Assembly: GCF_035083965.1 (NCBI RefSeq)
Contig: NC_089724.1
Span: 23,898,474 to 23,962,473, forward strand
Length of the DNA: 64,000 bases
Direction of reading: 5' to 3'
DNA from: Branchiostoma lanceolatum
Taxonomy: Eukaryota > Chordata > Leptocardii > Amphioxiformes > Branchiostomatidae
How positions within the stretch are numbered: the stretch's first letter is position 1; each line of letters begins with the position of its first letter. The notes under the pieces were generated by a model. The model did not search any database. It was given only the letters and a program-made list of their open reading frames with translations, and had not been told where the DNA came from. Position numbers and translations under genes: made by a program. Positions 1-13,100 of the stretch are shown in pieces.

Positions 1-2620
1 CATTGTGGAAAAATCCCACCCATGGAAAAAATCGCACCAATGAAAATATTGCACTAGGCCCCATTTGGCCGGTTCGACTTCGTTTGGCCATGCACTTACC
101 TAATCGGCAGCCAAGTGAAAGTGCCGATCAGGTAGTCGCCCTAGGCAATGGTGTCAATGGACTTGTCTAAGTACTTTAACCCCGCCAGGTTGTAGAAGCG
201 TCCATCTAATTACAGAATGACATTTGTAATATGAGGAGGTGTAGCTGACAGGTTTGGTCGTAAATTAATCCCGCCACCCACTGAATATGCTTGATGTGAC
301 GTCAAGGACATATTGACAACGCAGGGCTCAAAATACTCTTGTTTCTTTTACCCAGCAGTGTTGTAAGTTTTTATGGGAGAGAGTGAGAGTGAGTGAGTGT
401 TGTAAGTTGTCAGAAGATCTACATGTACTTGTAATTTGGAAAAGCCTTTTTGCAAACACCCAATCTGCCTTACACAATAATAGTGTACTACATGTGTTGG
501 CACACATACACTGTCATACAGTAGTACAAGTACATATTACCTTCAGAAAGAAGGTTATAAATGTTTTTGGTAGCGTTTGTATGCGCTTAAACAGCATACT
601 CAGTTCATAACTCAAGAAGCTATATTTGGTACAAGGTTACATCTTGTCCTATAGAAGAAAATATTAGATTTTGGGCCCCCTGGTAGTTTTCAATGATCCT
701 ACCAGAGAACTTCCAGTTTTGATATCTCCTGTTCTTGACAAAATATGGTCATGATTTGGGTGGTAGATAGCTCTTATGCATGGGAAGAAGTGACACAAGT
801 TTGGGGTATACTAGCAGCTCCCTTCGGAACTGCAGGGGCATTTTAGTTGCAGTATGTTACTCTATAAGCTTTTGGATTGACCATCATGAATGCGAACCTA
901 AAATGTGCAATCTAGAAAAGTTTTTTGCAGGTTGCGGTTAGGTTGTTTGGAGCCCTGTAAGTGAGTGCTATGCAAAAGGACATATCTGGAATATTGGGAG
1001 AATAAATAACTTAAATATTTATCTACTCTAGTCATTCATCAAAGCTCAAGTTTGTCCTTACAATCATTCAAGTGATACAGTAAGTCTAAATGTATATTGT
1101 CAGATAGCACTAGTACTGGTTGTGTACTGCTTGACTTGAAATCACACAGGCAACTAAGTACGGAGGGTTACAGATGGATTCGCTGACAGACCAAATACTT
1201 TAGTATCCAGGCCCATACCACTAGCATGTCAATCATTGTCAGACATATATATCAACCCCCCTCCTTACCCTGCCAGTCAACTGCAAGACATTACACCTAC
1301 ATCTACATCAGTGATATCCCCAAATAACCCCATCAGGGGCCAAGTGGGGGGAGGGGGGTGGAGTTGAGGTCCCGGGCTAGGGCGGGCTGGCCTCCAGCCT
1401 GGCACAGAACAACTCAACGGTGGGAGCCGTCACAACCGTGCCAGGCAGGGCATTCCACTGATGAATGGTTTGGGGAAATATGAGCATATGAACAAAGATA
1501 GTTAAAGCACTTAAAGTGTTGGAAGAAAATAATAAAATCTTTGTTTTTCACTGTCTTGTCCAATAAGCTTTAATAGACAATTTAGATTGATCATAAACTT
1601 TCAAAGCTTGAGGCGGTTTTGGCACTGTGCATACTGACACTGAGAACAGCTGACTGAGAACCTCACACCAACTTCCAGATTCTGCCTGCAACTCTGGTCA
1701 AGAGTGCTCTTTCTTATCTCTTCTAATTTTGCTGACATTGTTGTACTTTGTTTTATGATGTACACCCAACATATGAGCACCTTAATTTCTAGATTAGCTA
1801 CATCAGTCCCAAAAATGAATTTCCAGCCCTACGTTCATCTATTGTAAATTGTAACCATCTACATATAATTAAGGTCTCCAGCTCGTAGGGAGGTAGATGA
1901 ACCATTGTCATCATCACTGCATTAAGGTCAGACAAACCTCCATGTAGTGTAGAACAGAGATGATGTGATCAAGCCCATCCATGGGAAGGTCATTAAAGGT
2001 ACGTATTGTAGAATCGTCATCTTAAGGTACATATCATAATATCTATAATCTAACTGTTGAAAATCAAATCAAAACAAAGTCGCTGTTTATGGTCATACAT
2101 CTGATCATAAGTTGGATCTACCTTTTTACACTGCACAGCCATATTCACAGCGTATAAATGTGTCTTTGTTGTGACGTCTTGAAATATGAGCAATTCCCAC
2201 CACTACTAGTACTAGAGTTGTCAGCCGTTTTGTCTGTTACCGGTATGTTCTGCTGCCAGTGAGTTTTCGTTAGGCTATGAAAACAAGAGAACTTTACACG
2301 GCTTGCTTTCTAGGGGTATCTTCGCTGGATAGCTTTCAAAGAACATTTGCAGCTAGGTGTGTTAAAGTTTAAAAGTGTGCCAGGTTGCTAGGTGTATTAC
2401 TGTAATATAACCTGCTGCCGTTGAATTGCTTGCCTGTGGAGCTTGTTTGTTTGGCCAAGGGGCGGTTATATCGGCTATTTGGATAAAGAAGCTGGTGTGT
2501 TACGCTGAAGGGTGGTTATACCGGCTATACAGATACAGAAGCTGGTGTGTCACGCCGAAGGGCCGTTAAACTGGCTATACAGATAAATATAGTGAAGTGC
2601 ATGTGAAATTGAGATATTAC
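1..2620. other. CNNM intron sequence with dispersed repeats
   Basis: This stretch lies downstream (minus strand) of the CNNM first coding exon and should be its first intron. I found no continuation of the CNNM reading frame here; the expected next exon, coding for the rest of the CBS pair, is not visible. About 640-960 carries a divergent copy of the repeat family that recurs at 13-16, 31 and 54 kb, recognisable by the phrase ATTAGATTTTGGGCCCCC. A G-rich patch lies at 1345-1380, and a short imperfect tandem repeat (GCTGGTGTGTnACGC...GGTTATA) at about 2440-2580. No protein-coding gene is supported. Confidence 0.6.
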
Positions 2621-3941
2621 CTTTCCGAAACTCCTCCAACATCACATCTAGCGTGGTGTCCGCAAACGTCCACGTTAGCTGGTGGTTGTAGAACTTGATG
2701 ATGGTCTTCAGCGGCGTGCAGTCGTCCGGGTCCACGAACGCCAGGTCTTTCACGAACAGCAGGGCCGTAATGTTGTCACGCTCTCCCTCGTACACCGGGA
2801 TCCGCGTGAAGCCCTGCTTCATGATCATCGACATCGTGTCGAAGTCTAGGATGGCCTCCATGTCCAGCATGAAGCACTGTTCCGACGGCGTCATAATGTC
2901 CGTCACCGTTTTCTGGCGCAGCTCCAGTGCACCCGAGATGATGTTGATTTCGTGTTTCTCGATCTCCTGGAACTGGTGTTGCATCTTCATCAGCTCGAGG
3001 AGTTTCTCTCGGCTGTAGACCGTGCCGATTTCCTGCCCCAGAATCCAGTCCAGAAGCTTGCTGATGGGGTACGCCACCGGCAACGTCAGGAACATGAAGA
3101 ACTTGGTGATCCATATAGTTCTGGCGCCGACGGCCAGGCCGTGGCGGGAGCACACGGACTGGGGCACGATCTCGCCGAATATGACAATCCCCGCGGTCGC
3201 ACCTATAACAGCTATAAGCCCAGATGAGAGGTCATCAAGCAAAATAGTCAACGTGTTGTTTACCAACACGTTTCCCAGGAGCAAGGTACACAGTAACAAG
3301 TTGCCATGAACTCTCAAGGGGGCTATCTTTCGCGCGTATTCCCGCTCTTTTTCGCTCCCGACGTTTGCCACGATCTTTAACTCCGTGGGGTCCAGTGCCA
3401 TGAGGCCGAGGTTCAGGCCGCTGAACAGGCCGGACAGTGTCAGTAGAATGATGATGAAGATTACCTGTAACCACAGAGGGAGGAGGGTCGACTCCACTTC
3501 TTCCTCTTTAGTGGTCAGCTGAAGGGACGTCGCGTTCCCCTGGTAGAACCAAGGCTCTAACTCTTCGGACTTGACGCATAAGAAGTACACTTCACCTTGC
3601 TCGAGCAGCTTAACCGTGACGCTGACGAGACCCACGGTGTCGGAGAAGTCCTCGGGAAGGAGGGGGAAGGGCTCCGATTTCCGCCAGTCGTTGCACGGTG
3701 CTCCCTTCACGTCGGGTCTCTTGGCGAAGGACAGCCAAGTTGAGCGCGTCAGGTTCGACCCGAAAACTCGCAGCTTCGTGGAGAGTTCCGCCACCACCTG
3801 GGCCCTGCCGTCGACCGTGGTGGCCGTGGGGTCGACGGGGGCCAGGCCGATGACCTCTGGCTGAGCGAAAACCGCAGTCTGGACGCAGAAAAGGAGAATA
3901 AACAGGAACGTAGGCCGAAGCCCGCCTGTGCTTTCCACCAT
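2621..3941 (-). CDS. CNNM: CNNM-family Mg2+ transporter (ancient conserved domain protein/cyclin M), first coding exon, partial
   Basis: Gives the first 440 residues of a metal transporter CNNM (human CNNM1-4, basolateral or plasma-membrane Mg2+ transport). A hydrophobic signal sequence spans about 1-27. An extracellular segment with N-glycosylation sites (NLT 63, NAT 136) runs to about 155. The DUF21/CNNM transmembrane module is about 156-330, with [15 protein letters not shown] and [13 protein letters not shown], both typical of the family. The acidic helix and the start of the CBS pair follow (TVTDIMTP at 345-352, [10 protein letters not shown] at 377-386). The exon ends at a clean donor (AAAG|GTAATA) in phase 1 after LEEFRK, exactly where the family continues into the rest of the CBS domain, so the remaining exons lie beyond the left edge. 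An in-frame ATG 36 bases upstream exists; I chose the start at 3941 because the signal peptide begins there. The membership call is firm; which CNNM paralogue is not resolvable. Confidence 0.95.
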
Positions 3942-4568
3942 CTTTGAAAAACATAGACCCACGTGACCTTCACGCACGGTACGCTGGGTAGGAATAGTCC
4001 AACATTTTATACTTTAGGGAGATGTATGAAAATCTTAAACCATCGAATAGAATTTGAAGTCTCTTTCTGAGAGTAATATGTTTGAAAATCAGCAGGATAG
4101 CATATAAGTTGTTGATATATATTTTTATGAGTAATACTATGGGCAGAGTAAAAATAAATATGTCATAAAATGATATAGTTTCACCCCACTGAAGAATAAG
4201 ATATTCCTCGTCAATATAACTTGGTCTTTTTTTTTTTACCCCGCAGAGGTTTCGCAACCGCGGGAACTTTTGGAAGGGTAAGAAGAATATTTTTGGAATT
4301 TTAGGTGGATAAACAAGATTTTCGTCCTTGGGAATACGACGTTTGGTGTTTCTAGGCACCTGGTGTTCCTTGACTTCAAAACGAAAAGCTTGTGCAGTTT
4401 GTCGGTGTTTACCTGTTTAGGTGACACCCCGGACGTTGAACCCACTGAACTTTTAAAGTAAACAACAACATCAGGAGGCGTGTCGGTTTAAAGTGCTCAC
4501 ATTACATGCATGTGATCCGCACAGAGATCAGAGTCTTCTCGACATTTTGTAGTGTGTGGAGCTCCAAC
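3942..4568. promoter_or_regulatory. divergent intergenic region between CNNM and the small secreted-protein gene
   Basis: The two genes are transcribed away from each other, with 627 bases between the two start codons. The stretch must hold both 5' UTRs and both promoters unless distal promoters exist. It is AT-rich at 3990-4220, with a run of ten T followed by ACCCC at about 4228. No ORF in it has family resemblance. I see no confident core promoter element. Confidence 0.4.
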
Positions 4569-7500
4569 ATGAAGAAGGCTGTCGTTCTCCTGTGTGTGAC
4601 ACTGGCGGTGGTGTGGGGGTGCCAGCCCCCTGACTGTGATAGGAAGGACTGTGGCACATGTGGTAACATTGGCACTATTTTATAAAGGATGATTGACGGA
4701 TGTCAGGCTAATTAGATTATTAGAGGTGCTGGATGATGGGGGTTTAGATGCTTGGATTGCAATTGTTGTTTATAATGATCAAGTCGTAACGTTACATACC
4801 AGGTTTCAAGTACTGAAAAGCACATTTATAGCTGCATATCCGGACAGATTCTATATGATCCACTCACATCAGGACGGACCACTACTGTTTTTGATAAGTG
4901 CAGTGGGTTCTTTTACGTGGTCGAGGTGTGGCTCTCCTCAAACACAGGGCCTCCATTTTAGGTCCCATCCGAGGGACATCCCTAACCGAAGCTAGGTACC
5001 CATTTACACCTGAGTGAAGGGAGGAAAATCGTGTTAAGTACCTTTCCCAAGGGCACATCGTCAACAGGACAAATCAGGGGACTCCAGATTGGAACCCAGG
5101 ACCTCTCGGTTCTGGGCCAAACACCCGAGTGCCACTGCGCCACAACAACGCAATTGTCTTGTCTGGGTGTTGCACACTTGTTTCAAATTCTGTGGAGCCA
5201 GCGGCCTGGGTTTGCACCTGGGTCTGGCGGTATGCCTAAACACCTCACCCGACCTCATCCGACCTCACCCGACCTCATCCGAGTCTAAAATGCAGTGTAT
5301 ACGGGACAGGGACATTATTTGACGTTCTGGATACGTTGAATATGCAATTATGAATGCAAAACAAGCAGCAAACTCTAAGTATCTACCAGTTTTATAAGTT
5401 ACTCCGCTCGTTTTCAAGATAGAAGATTTCTGGCCGCCATATTGGATCATTCCACTGTTGGGATATACATGGGGAAGTTCTTCATATCTTTTTTATTTAT
5501 TTCTGTCCGACAGGACGTTAAAACGGTGGGTACTAATTACCCTTTCATCACAATCTACTCGTAATAACTGTATACAATAACTGTACACAGTAACTGTACA
5601 CAGTAACTGTACACAAAGTGTTTTTCAGCCTCGAATACACGCATGTAGTGTGTAGTCAATAGCGCCGGCCGTCTTGACCTCCCTTTACTTATAAAAACTG
5701 GAAAATACTTAGAGTTTGCTGCTTGTTTTGCATTCATAATTGCATATTCAATGTATCCAGAGCTTCAAATAATGTCCCTGTCCCGTATACACTGCATTTT
5801 AGACTCGGATGAGGTCGGGTGAGGTCGGATGAGGTCGGGTGAGGTGTTTAGGCATACCCCCTGGGTCTGGCACAACTGGAAAAGAGTTGCATCATCCTTT
5901 TGGATGGGGAAATGAAGCCGGCAGCCCCGTCTATAATGAAGTTTATGTCGTCAAGCCTGACTGCATGTAAAAGCACCCAACACACTTATCAAGAAGAGGG
6001 GTAACTCTGAGTGCTTGGTTGAAAACGCATGCAAAGTCGAGATCGCTGTACCGTTGCAAGAATAGCACTGAAATTAATACTCAAGGTCCTTATTTAGGGA
6101 TAATGGTCACATTTCATTTCAACAACACTTTACAATGTTATGACTTAATCATAACTGATGAAGAGGCCAAGAAGGTTTAATGATGTTTTCAGTACTGTTT
6201 GTGTGTGTGTTGACTCATCTTGTGATATAATCATGTTTCTTTCTTATTAATCTTAACTCCAGGAAATGCCTGCTGCTCTCTGTCCTTTCACTTGGGTAAG
6301 ACTCTTATGCTTTTGCAATGAGTATTTCATTTTGCAATGGAGAAAGGAAGAGGTGGTAATTGATGTGAAATTATGTATGTTGATTTATGATATTAGTTGA
6401 AGAGCTTTGTTTTAGAGCATCAGATATTGAAGTGAGGAATACTGTAAAGTCTAGTGGTTTTATTTCAAACTGGTAGGAGGCTCAGGGAAAAGGAGATTTT
6501 CTCAGTGTCCTGAATTTCATGGTATTACTGTGGTGGTGAGGTCACTTCAAAAAGAGAAAGCATATCACAGAGAAAGTATAAGCATTTGAAATATCAAGTT
6601 TTACATCAAGTGTTACAATAGATCTACTGTGCATCAGATTTGCATGCCTTTATTTTAGACATTCAAACATTTTATTATGATGTTTTAACTTTTTAGATGG
6701 AGTGACCAGTGAAACTGCCTACAACGCAATCATGATGAGCCTCAAGAATGGTGAGTACTCAGGCTGGAATTCTTCAGGCTAATTTGTGCTTCTGAAAGGT
6801 TTAATAAAAAGGCATGATATAGAGATTGGGATTTGGGACAATCATGAATTGTCCTAGGACAAATTGGAATCAAGATCTCTCCGAGGATAGATTGGAATTG
6901 GGATCTGTCCTATGACAATTGGCGATTCAAAGTAGATCGGGTTAGGGACTGTAGCAAAATTTGATCCAGTTACTTGAGTAACAATTTTTGGGGTATCTTA
7001 TTACCTGGATGTCTAACCTTCATCAACAGAGTTCTGTAGTTTACAGTTGAATGGTTGTACACGTGAACAAAGTTGTTGTTCCATCATGGACTGCTAGGTG
7101 GTGCTGATCACAGGTACCGCTTCAGTGGAGGTGATGATCTGAGGCCCTACAACGTTTCTGCATCCTTCATCCTCCAGGTACTCTGTACAGAAGTTTATAT
7201 GTTCAATTTGTCTGTTTGTTTGTGTTGGTGTGTGTCCATAGTTGTTTGAATACAGTACAGTGGCAGAATGTAATGGGTTTAGATGGTGTAACCGGAGACT
7301 GGATGTACAGATCGACCTGCAAGTCAAAGTGGCTTTCTGGCAGGAAGTGGTAGAACTAGTCATTTTACAGACATCCTAGGTTATGGGGTCAATGGAAGAG
7401 GCTACTACTTCACAGGGAGGTTTTTGTGTTTCGTCTGTATGTCTGTGTTTTCGCAGTTATTTTCCATGTACTCACTGTGGAGTGACAGGATATCAGTTTT

Positions 7501-9261
7501 TTTTCTAGAAAAATTGAATAAGAGGGAGCACACATAGACAAGGGAGAGAATTCTATGTATTTATGGAAGAATTGATTGCTGAGTGAAGGCTGTATGCTGG
7601 ATATTAAGCTAAAATCTGAATTCCACAAGGGGGTGCTGGGCTGAAACAACTGAGGGCGCGGCGCCCCTCTTTCCTGATTTAGATGAACCCCTGGGACATG
7701 ATCAATGAACATAAATAATGTCAATCAAAACCTTATTTGCATGACTGATGACAATCAAACAACACATACAAGAAATGCTGGAGACAGCCATGTCAAGCCA
7801 GCACACTGTGCCACCCATAATACTCTTTTTGAAAAGTGTGTTGGATAGAGCTGTGTAAGGTACACTGTACTGGTACAGTACCGGATACAATCAATTAGGT
7901 GAAAATACCTGAACCCTGGTGGACCAGTATTGGACAGTACTAATCAGGTCGATCAAGCCTGACTCAGGGGATGGCCACTTTGACAGATAGAATTAATATG
8001 AAACCCACATCTATACTAGTACTCCAGCACATAAAACACATTTGCAAGGCTAGATGATACCTAGCACATTTGAATATTATGTTGTTGCCAGTTCAAACAT
8101 GCTTTTGTCCTTATTGGAAATCTACAATTTTCTGAACAAGTAGTTCAGGTACAGGTTCAGGTCCGGACCTGTACCTAAACCCATGTACCTGTGCCTGTAC
8201 CTAAGATTTGTTTAGGTACACAGCTCTGTTGGATGCTTTTACATGCAGAGGTTTGACACCTGAAACTCCCCAGTATGTGGTATCATTGTCCCCTTTAAAG
8301 TCAGTTTCATCAACTGTAAACTTTTCCCCCATAGGGTGTGCACATGACTTTGGTGCACCACTACAACGACACCCTGAACTTTGTCCTGAAGGATGACATG
8401 AAGCCCTCCATCCACCCTCTGGGCGCAACGCTGGATGCCTTCTCCATCTCTCAGATCGCCGGAGCGTACTGCGACGACGGACAGAACTACAAGAACCTGG
8501 TGGGATTTGTGAAGGGCCTGAGTGAGTAATTAATATATGTCAGGATTGAGATCTGTCAGAATTGCTGATCCTGCCTATAGTCTCAGATCACGATCTGAGT
8601 CTCTGTCGACACAGATTCATTGCCATCATAATCTCAGCCAGTACATTCATTTGTTGATTCTAGAAAACCCCGATTGGAGTAAATTTTTGTGCATGTGGCT
8701 ATTCGCTTAAAAGATAATCAGAATATTGAATCAGATTCATTGGCGTCTTGTTAGCCATCTTTGTCAACTAAGACTCCGACCATGATCCCTACCCAAAAAA
8801 TTGGCAGTTCTTCCAGATCTCAATCTCTACCCTGACATTAAACATGTATGTACAATATGTAGATTTTAGTTTCAGTATAATAGCTCTGATGTGTCTTGGA
8901 CATTCTTATGAGGGATGACGTACTAAGAGTCAATGACTTTGAATGCATTAAAGACTAGAACTGCCAGGGAAGACCACTCAGAGGTGGACAGGTGGTCACT
9001 ATATCCACAGTTCTTCAATTCAGTCAATGGGGAAAATTATCTAGTATTAAGAACTACCAAAAAGTGGTCATATTGGCCAAGTGGTCACTTGTATGAGTTT
9101 GACTGTACCTTGCTTCCCCAGAAATGGCATGTCCCTTTACATGTATGTGTCCATTTAGAATATCTGAACCCACCACAGGCTGTAAAATTCCTGCCACATC
9201 CTTTCTTGCAGATATGAAATACACTGAGACTACGATGGCTGGATGTCCCAAGCCGACGTAG
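4569..9261 (+). CDS. small secreted Cys-containing protein of unknown family, six exons
   Basis: Exons, all with GT-AG borders and matching phases: 4569-4662, 6263-6295, 6697-6750, 7098-7177, 8335-8521, 9212-9261. They join to 165 codons plus TAG. The product opens with a clear signal peptide (MKKAVVLLCVTLAVVWGC), then a Cys-rich stretch (CQPPDCDRKDCGTCGNACC), then a globular region without membrane segments. Part of that region reads YRFSGGDDLRPYNVSASF, with an NVS glycosylation site, and the chain ends MAGCPKPT. AATAAA at 9421-9426, about 160 bases past the stop, is a plausible polyadenylation signal. The long exon has high-quality coding sequence. I do not recognise the family. A His- and Asp-rich stretch (HHYNDTLNF) is visible, but there is no known catalytic motif. 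Exons 2 and 3 are very short (33 and 54 bases), yet their phases fit, so the model is well constrained. Confidence 0.85.
4898..5140 (-). repeat. tRNA-derived SINE, reverse orientation
   Basis: On the minus strand this begins with a tRNA-like head containing a B-box-like GGGTTCCAATCTGG. Next comes the family tag GTGCCCTTGGGAAAGG, then CACTCAGGTGTAAATGGGTA and a region ending in GTAAAAGAACCCACTGCACT. The same order of blocks recurs at about 28.0, 51.4, 53.2, 59.7 and 62.4 kb. It sits in the first intron of the small secreted-protein gene. Confidence 0.7.
5196..6010 (+). repeat. dispersed repeat (GGAGCCAGCGGCC family), split by a foldback insertion
   Basis: The halves 5196-5228 and 5860-6010 match, in order, intact copies at about 31640-31920 and 63600-63870. 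Shared landmarks are GTGGAGCCAGCGGCC, GATGGGGA/GATGGTGA...AAGCC, GGCAGCCCCGT, and ACCCAACACACTTATC. The interruption at 5229-5859 is the foldback element listed next. Confidence 0.7.
5229..5858. mobile_element. non-autonomous foldback/MITE element with about 170-bp terminal inverted repeats
   Basis: The left arm starts GGTATGCCTAAACACC and the right arm ends with its exact reverse complement at 5858. The arms stay complementary for about 170 bases with few mismatches. They include a tandem CACCCGACCTCATCCGACCT block, ATGCAGTGTATACGGGACAG and TTGCATTCATAATTGCATAT. The 12-mer CCTGGGTCTGGC flanks the element at 5217-5228 and again at 5860-5871, a target-site duplication. The centre (5566-5617) is a short tandem of ACAGTAACTGTAC. 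No transposase ORF is present, so it must have moved with help in trans. A degraded relative lies at 22627-23135. Confidence 0.85.
8148..8222. repeat. low-complexity palindromic CAGGTAC/GTACCTG tract
   Basis: Alternating CAGGTACAGGTTCAGGTCC and its complement CCTGTACCTAAACCCATGTA form an imperfect self-complementary tract in the intron before the fifth exon of the small secreted-protein gene. Confidence 0.6.
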
Positions 9262-10157
9262 ACGAACAGACGATATGCCACCAACCAGGAAAAAAACCTT
9301 GCTGGGTTTCACATTCCCAGACAAGGCACATAATTATCTAAGGCTAAGTGCCTGTTAATTTTGCTAACTTGGAAAATAATCATGGTAAAACGAAGGAATT
9401 TGACATCATTTTGAGACACAAATAAATCTTGATCCCTGTTAGCTTAATCTTTGATACGACAGGTATCATGAGCCAGTTACTTTAAAATGTATGCACAGTA
9501 TTTCTTATACAGTAACCGTAGTATGTGAATGATTTCTAAAATTTCAAAAGAAAAGGTGTCTTCCTGTCATTATTACATTCTTCTAAGCAGTAGAATGCAT
9601 TGTTTTGTTGTTATTGTAAATTAATCTTGAATATGATTAGTTGGTGTCTCCTCCCCTCTAAAGCAGTCAGAATGATAAAATTCTTAATCAATGTGACAAA
9701 AAAGGTGAGATCCTTCCTCTAAGTGTTTTCAGTGACATAGCCACCATAGTTTCGTGATTTCTTATCCAGCACCAAGGACAGGAACACCAGTTTTGCCAAA
9801 GTGCAGAGCATCCATATGTATGTTTCTATCATATTCAGTCAATCCTACCACATGCAGTTATCTTAAGATATCATACTATAGTATAAAGTTGACACAAATG
9901 CCACAGCATAAAATGATATTTCTAGTCTAGCAGCCATCCTAGGTTTTACCAGCTGAGGGCTCCTGCACTACTCTAGTCATTTATCCTGCTTACAACAAGT
10001 GAACATAACCTCACTCCATATCTGCATTTCACGCAATGACATTGTCATCACCATTGTTTTGGAAGAAACTGAACGGGGCAATAGTAGACTGGATCACGTG
10101 ATACGAAATCAACATGTGGAAGATTCATGGTGGCGGACACTGTGCTAGCTGGAAGAT
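9262..10157. other. convergent 3' flank between the secreted-protein and glycosyltransferase genes
   Basis: The two neighbouring genes end towards each other across this 0.9 kb stretch. It is AT-rich with no supported ORF, consistent with two 3' UTRs back to back. Apart from the AATAAA at 9421, I see nothing specific. Confidence 0.5.
9421..9426 (+). terminator. probable polyadenylation signal AATAAA of the small secreted-protein gene
   Basis: A canonical AATAAA about 160 bases after the TAG stop at 9259-9261, in AT-rich sequence. This position is typical for a 3' UTR of this size. Confidence 0.5.
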
Positions 10158-13100
10158 TCAAGATGGCACACTCGGGTTGTCTGTCGCTGTTGACCTCCTG
10201 ACGGGGCTGTAGTACCACCCTGCAAGTGTGTCTGGGTGCACCCCAAGTTTGTAGGCCAACATCACACAAATGTTCCGAGCTGTCACCTGTATACATATAG
10301 AAAATGCTGCATTGTTAGCATGGTGACATATAAGAAGCGATTACTGAGAAAAGCCACAAAGTGTTTTTTTATCATGAACGTGACCTAATGTTAGCCTTGG
10401 CTGCATGTAGCCTCCTCTTGGCTTTATTAATTGTTCAGATTTCTGATTGTTCACCAGTACAGTCTATTAGAAACTCAGTGGACTGGAATCAGAACTGATA
10501 CTCCCCCTATGCAATTTGATGTGTTGACACAATCACTGCAATGTGTAGTCTGAGGATACAATTCTAAGTATCTGCTCTACCTGAAAATAACCGTGTTGCC
10601 TCCATTTCCGGTCGGATGTCAGCACAGGGTGGCCTTCTGCTATGGCCACGTGACCATGCTGTTTCATCAATGCCACCATCTTGACATCCTCCAACAGAAG
10701 GAATTCTGGGAAGCCTCCAACCTCTAGGAATTGTCTCTTTGTCATAAAGAATGCCTGATCTCCGTATGGAAGCTCTGTAATGGGTCACAAGTTCCTGATT
10801 TTTTAGAGAGAACATTTGCTTTTCTAGCTGATAGCATGACAATACTGTCGTCCAATAGTACTGGTACATGTAGATTCCATCGGTCATATTCCGGATAACT
10901 TAACAAATAATATAATGGGTAACGCATAGAAGCAAGCAGACATCACCATAACAACTTATATGTCTATGGCAGCCAAGAAAAAAAAAATATAATGACTTTT
11001 TAACTTTAGAATCCAGTCAAACGTGGTTACCATTAACTACAGATGTATCATTTTTAGAGTAGGTCAAGTGGTTAACAGCAAACAGCAAAACTATGGAACT
11101 CCTTTCCAGCCCACTGCTTTCCCCCGAATATAACCTACAAACATTCAAAACAAAGATACACCGCTATCTCTCACCATAGCTATATTAGTTCAAATAGTTC
11201 AATGCTTAGAAGTGTTCCCCTACGGCCTTGCATTGAGCGAGATAATTAGAAAAAAAACTATATAAGATCAAGTTTTGTGATATTTTCTTACCAAAGCGTG
11301 TTGATTTGAGGTTGGCATTCCACACCAAAAATCTCATCTGCAGTCGGAACCACCAGCTATCACTGCAGGAGCAAATGGAAATACACATGGGAAAAAAAGA
11401 AATTTCTAGCTTCTGTTCTTTCATACTGTTATTTATCCAGAAACGTACTAACTAATAAAGGTATCGTTAAATCACTTGTTGTAACTGGTGTAGGAACGAG
11501 GATATAGGATGTCAAAAACATTCATATTGATGCATCATATTAAGCATTTTTATTGATGCCTTAGGCTTAGGCCTTACTTTATATTATTGTTCTTATTTCG
11601 GCATTACTTCCGCAATCTAGCTTGAGGAGATGGCTATGAGAAAGCGTAGGTAGTCAGAAGACGATAGCAATTTCACCCAAAATTCAATCTTTGCTTTAAG
11701 CTAGTTCGGCAACCCTGGCGTGTACACGCTGAACCGATAAATGAATAGATAAGCACAAGGTTGACGTCAGTACCTGCTGATGCTTGATTCTTCAGCTGAT
11801 GCATCCTTCAGGCCGAATTGGAAGGCTCCCATCGACACTCCGGGCCTACAAAGAGTCCTGTGAGCAACACGTTGCCATGATGACGGCAGACGGGTGTCGG
11901 CATGCAGAAACAGCAAGTAGTCTCCTGATGCATGCTCGACACCGGTGTTCATCTGGACGGCTCTCCCTTAATTGTTGATTGATTGGCACATCAGAAATAA
12001 TCAAATTATAATGACCCCATTCGAAATGGAGTTACTGTAGCAAAGGGTCTAGACATATAATTACCGTAATAAGCCACTAATGTAATGAGTATGAAATTTC
12101 CTCCATGTATCACCAGTGAGAAGTAAGATTCCACATCAATAATGGAAATCAAGTTCTGATTCTCAAATGCCTCAAGTGGCTATAATGAAAGTATTGTCCG
12201 CTAAGACCACAGTGATGGCTTGTTCAACCCGGATGTTACCAGGTAAATTTGTAAAATTGTGTAACTATGTAATTTCACTCCCATAATTACCTTCGCGACG
12301 AATGGTTTCGTCGAGTAGGTTATTCGATGGTGCTTGTCTGTGTGTCTGTTAGTGAACAGAATAAGTCGAGAACGCCTGGATGGTTTGTTGTCGTAGTTGG
12401 TGTGTCGGTGTGTATGTGGCAAATCTCAAGATGATTAGATTTTGGGCGAAGTGTTTTGCATAATTAACGAGAAAAGTGTAAAAATGTGTTCAATTGTATG
12501 CTTTACTATGCGTTCTGGTTGCGACGTGTGGGCTGTATTGTTTCAGGGGATATTGATACGGGTAGATGGGGGGCAAAGTTGGTCATGAGGGGTCATGAGG
12601 GGTCATGAGGCAGGCAGGAAACGTCAGTCAATACTGCCAGGGACAAATTGGCTATCAGCCAGCTGTAGGGCAGATACAAGAGATAGACTTGCCCATATAG
12701 GCAGTAATGCTTTAAAGCACTAAAACAAGGGCTCAGAAAAGGATTCACCTTAATTGCAAGCCCCCAAAATTCTTATGCACCAGAAAGCCACATCTGTCTA
12801 CTTTAGAATCATGCAAAGAAAATAGACAGTTGACCAGCTCGTTCTCTCGTAACAGCTGACAGACGAAAACAATCGTCAACTTTGACCTACTCCCAGCCTG
12901 GAAGAGTCCACTCGGAGCATGTGAAACCAAACCACAAAGATATCTCCTTACACCAATTAAAAGACTGAAACATACAAATTTTGACCAAAGTTGGATATAC
13001 ACGGCCTTATATGAGTAAGAACAGTCATTAATGCAGTGCCACAGCATGGGAATACCGAGCATGTCTGTGTGTCTGTTAGTGAACACGATAAGTCGAGAAT

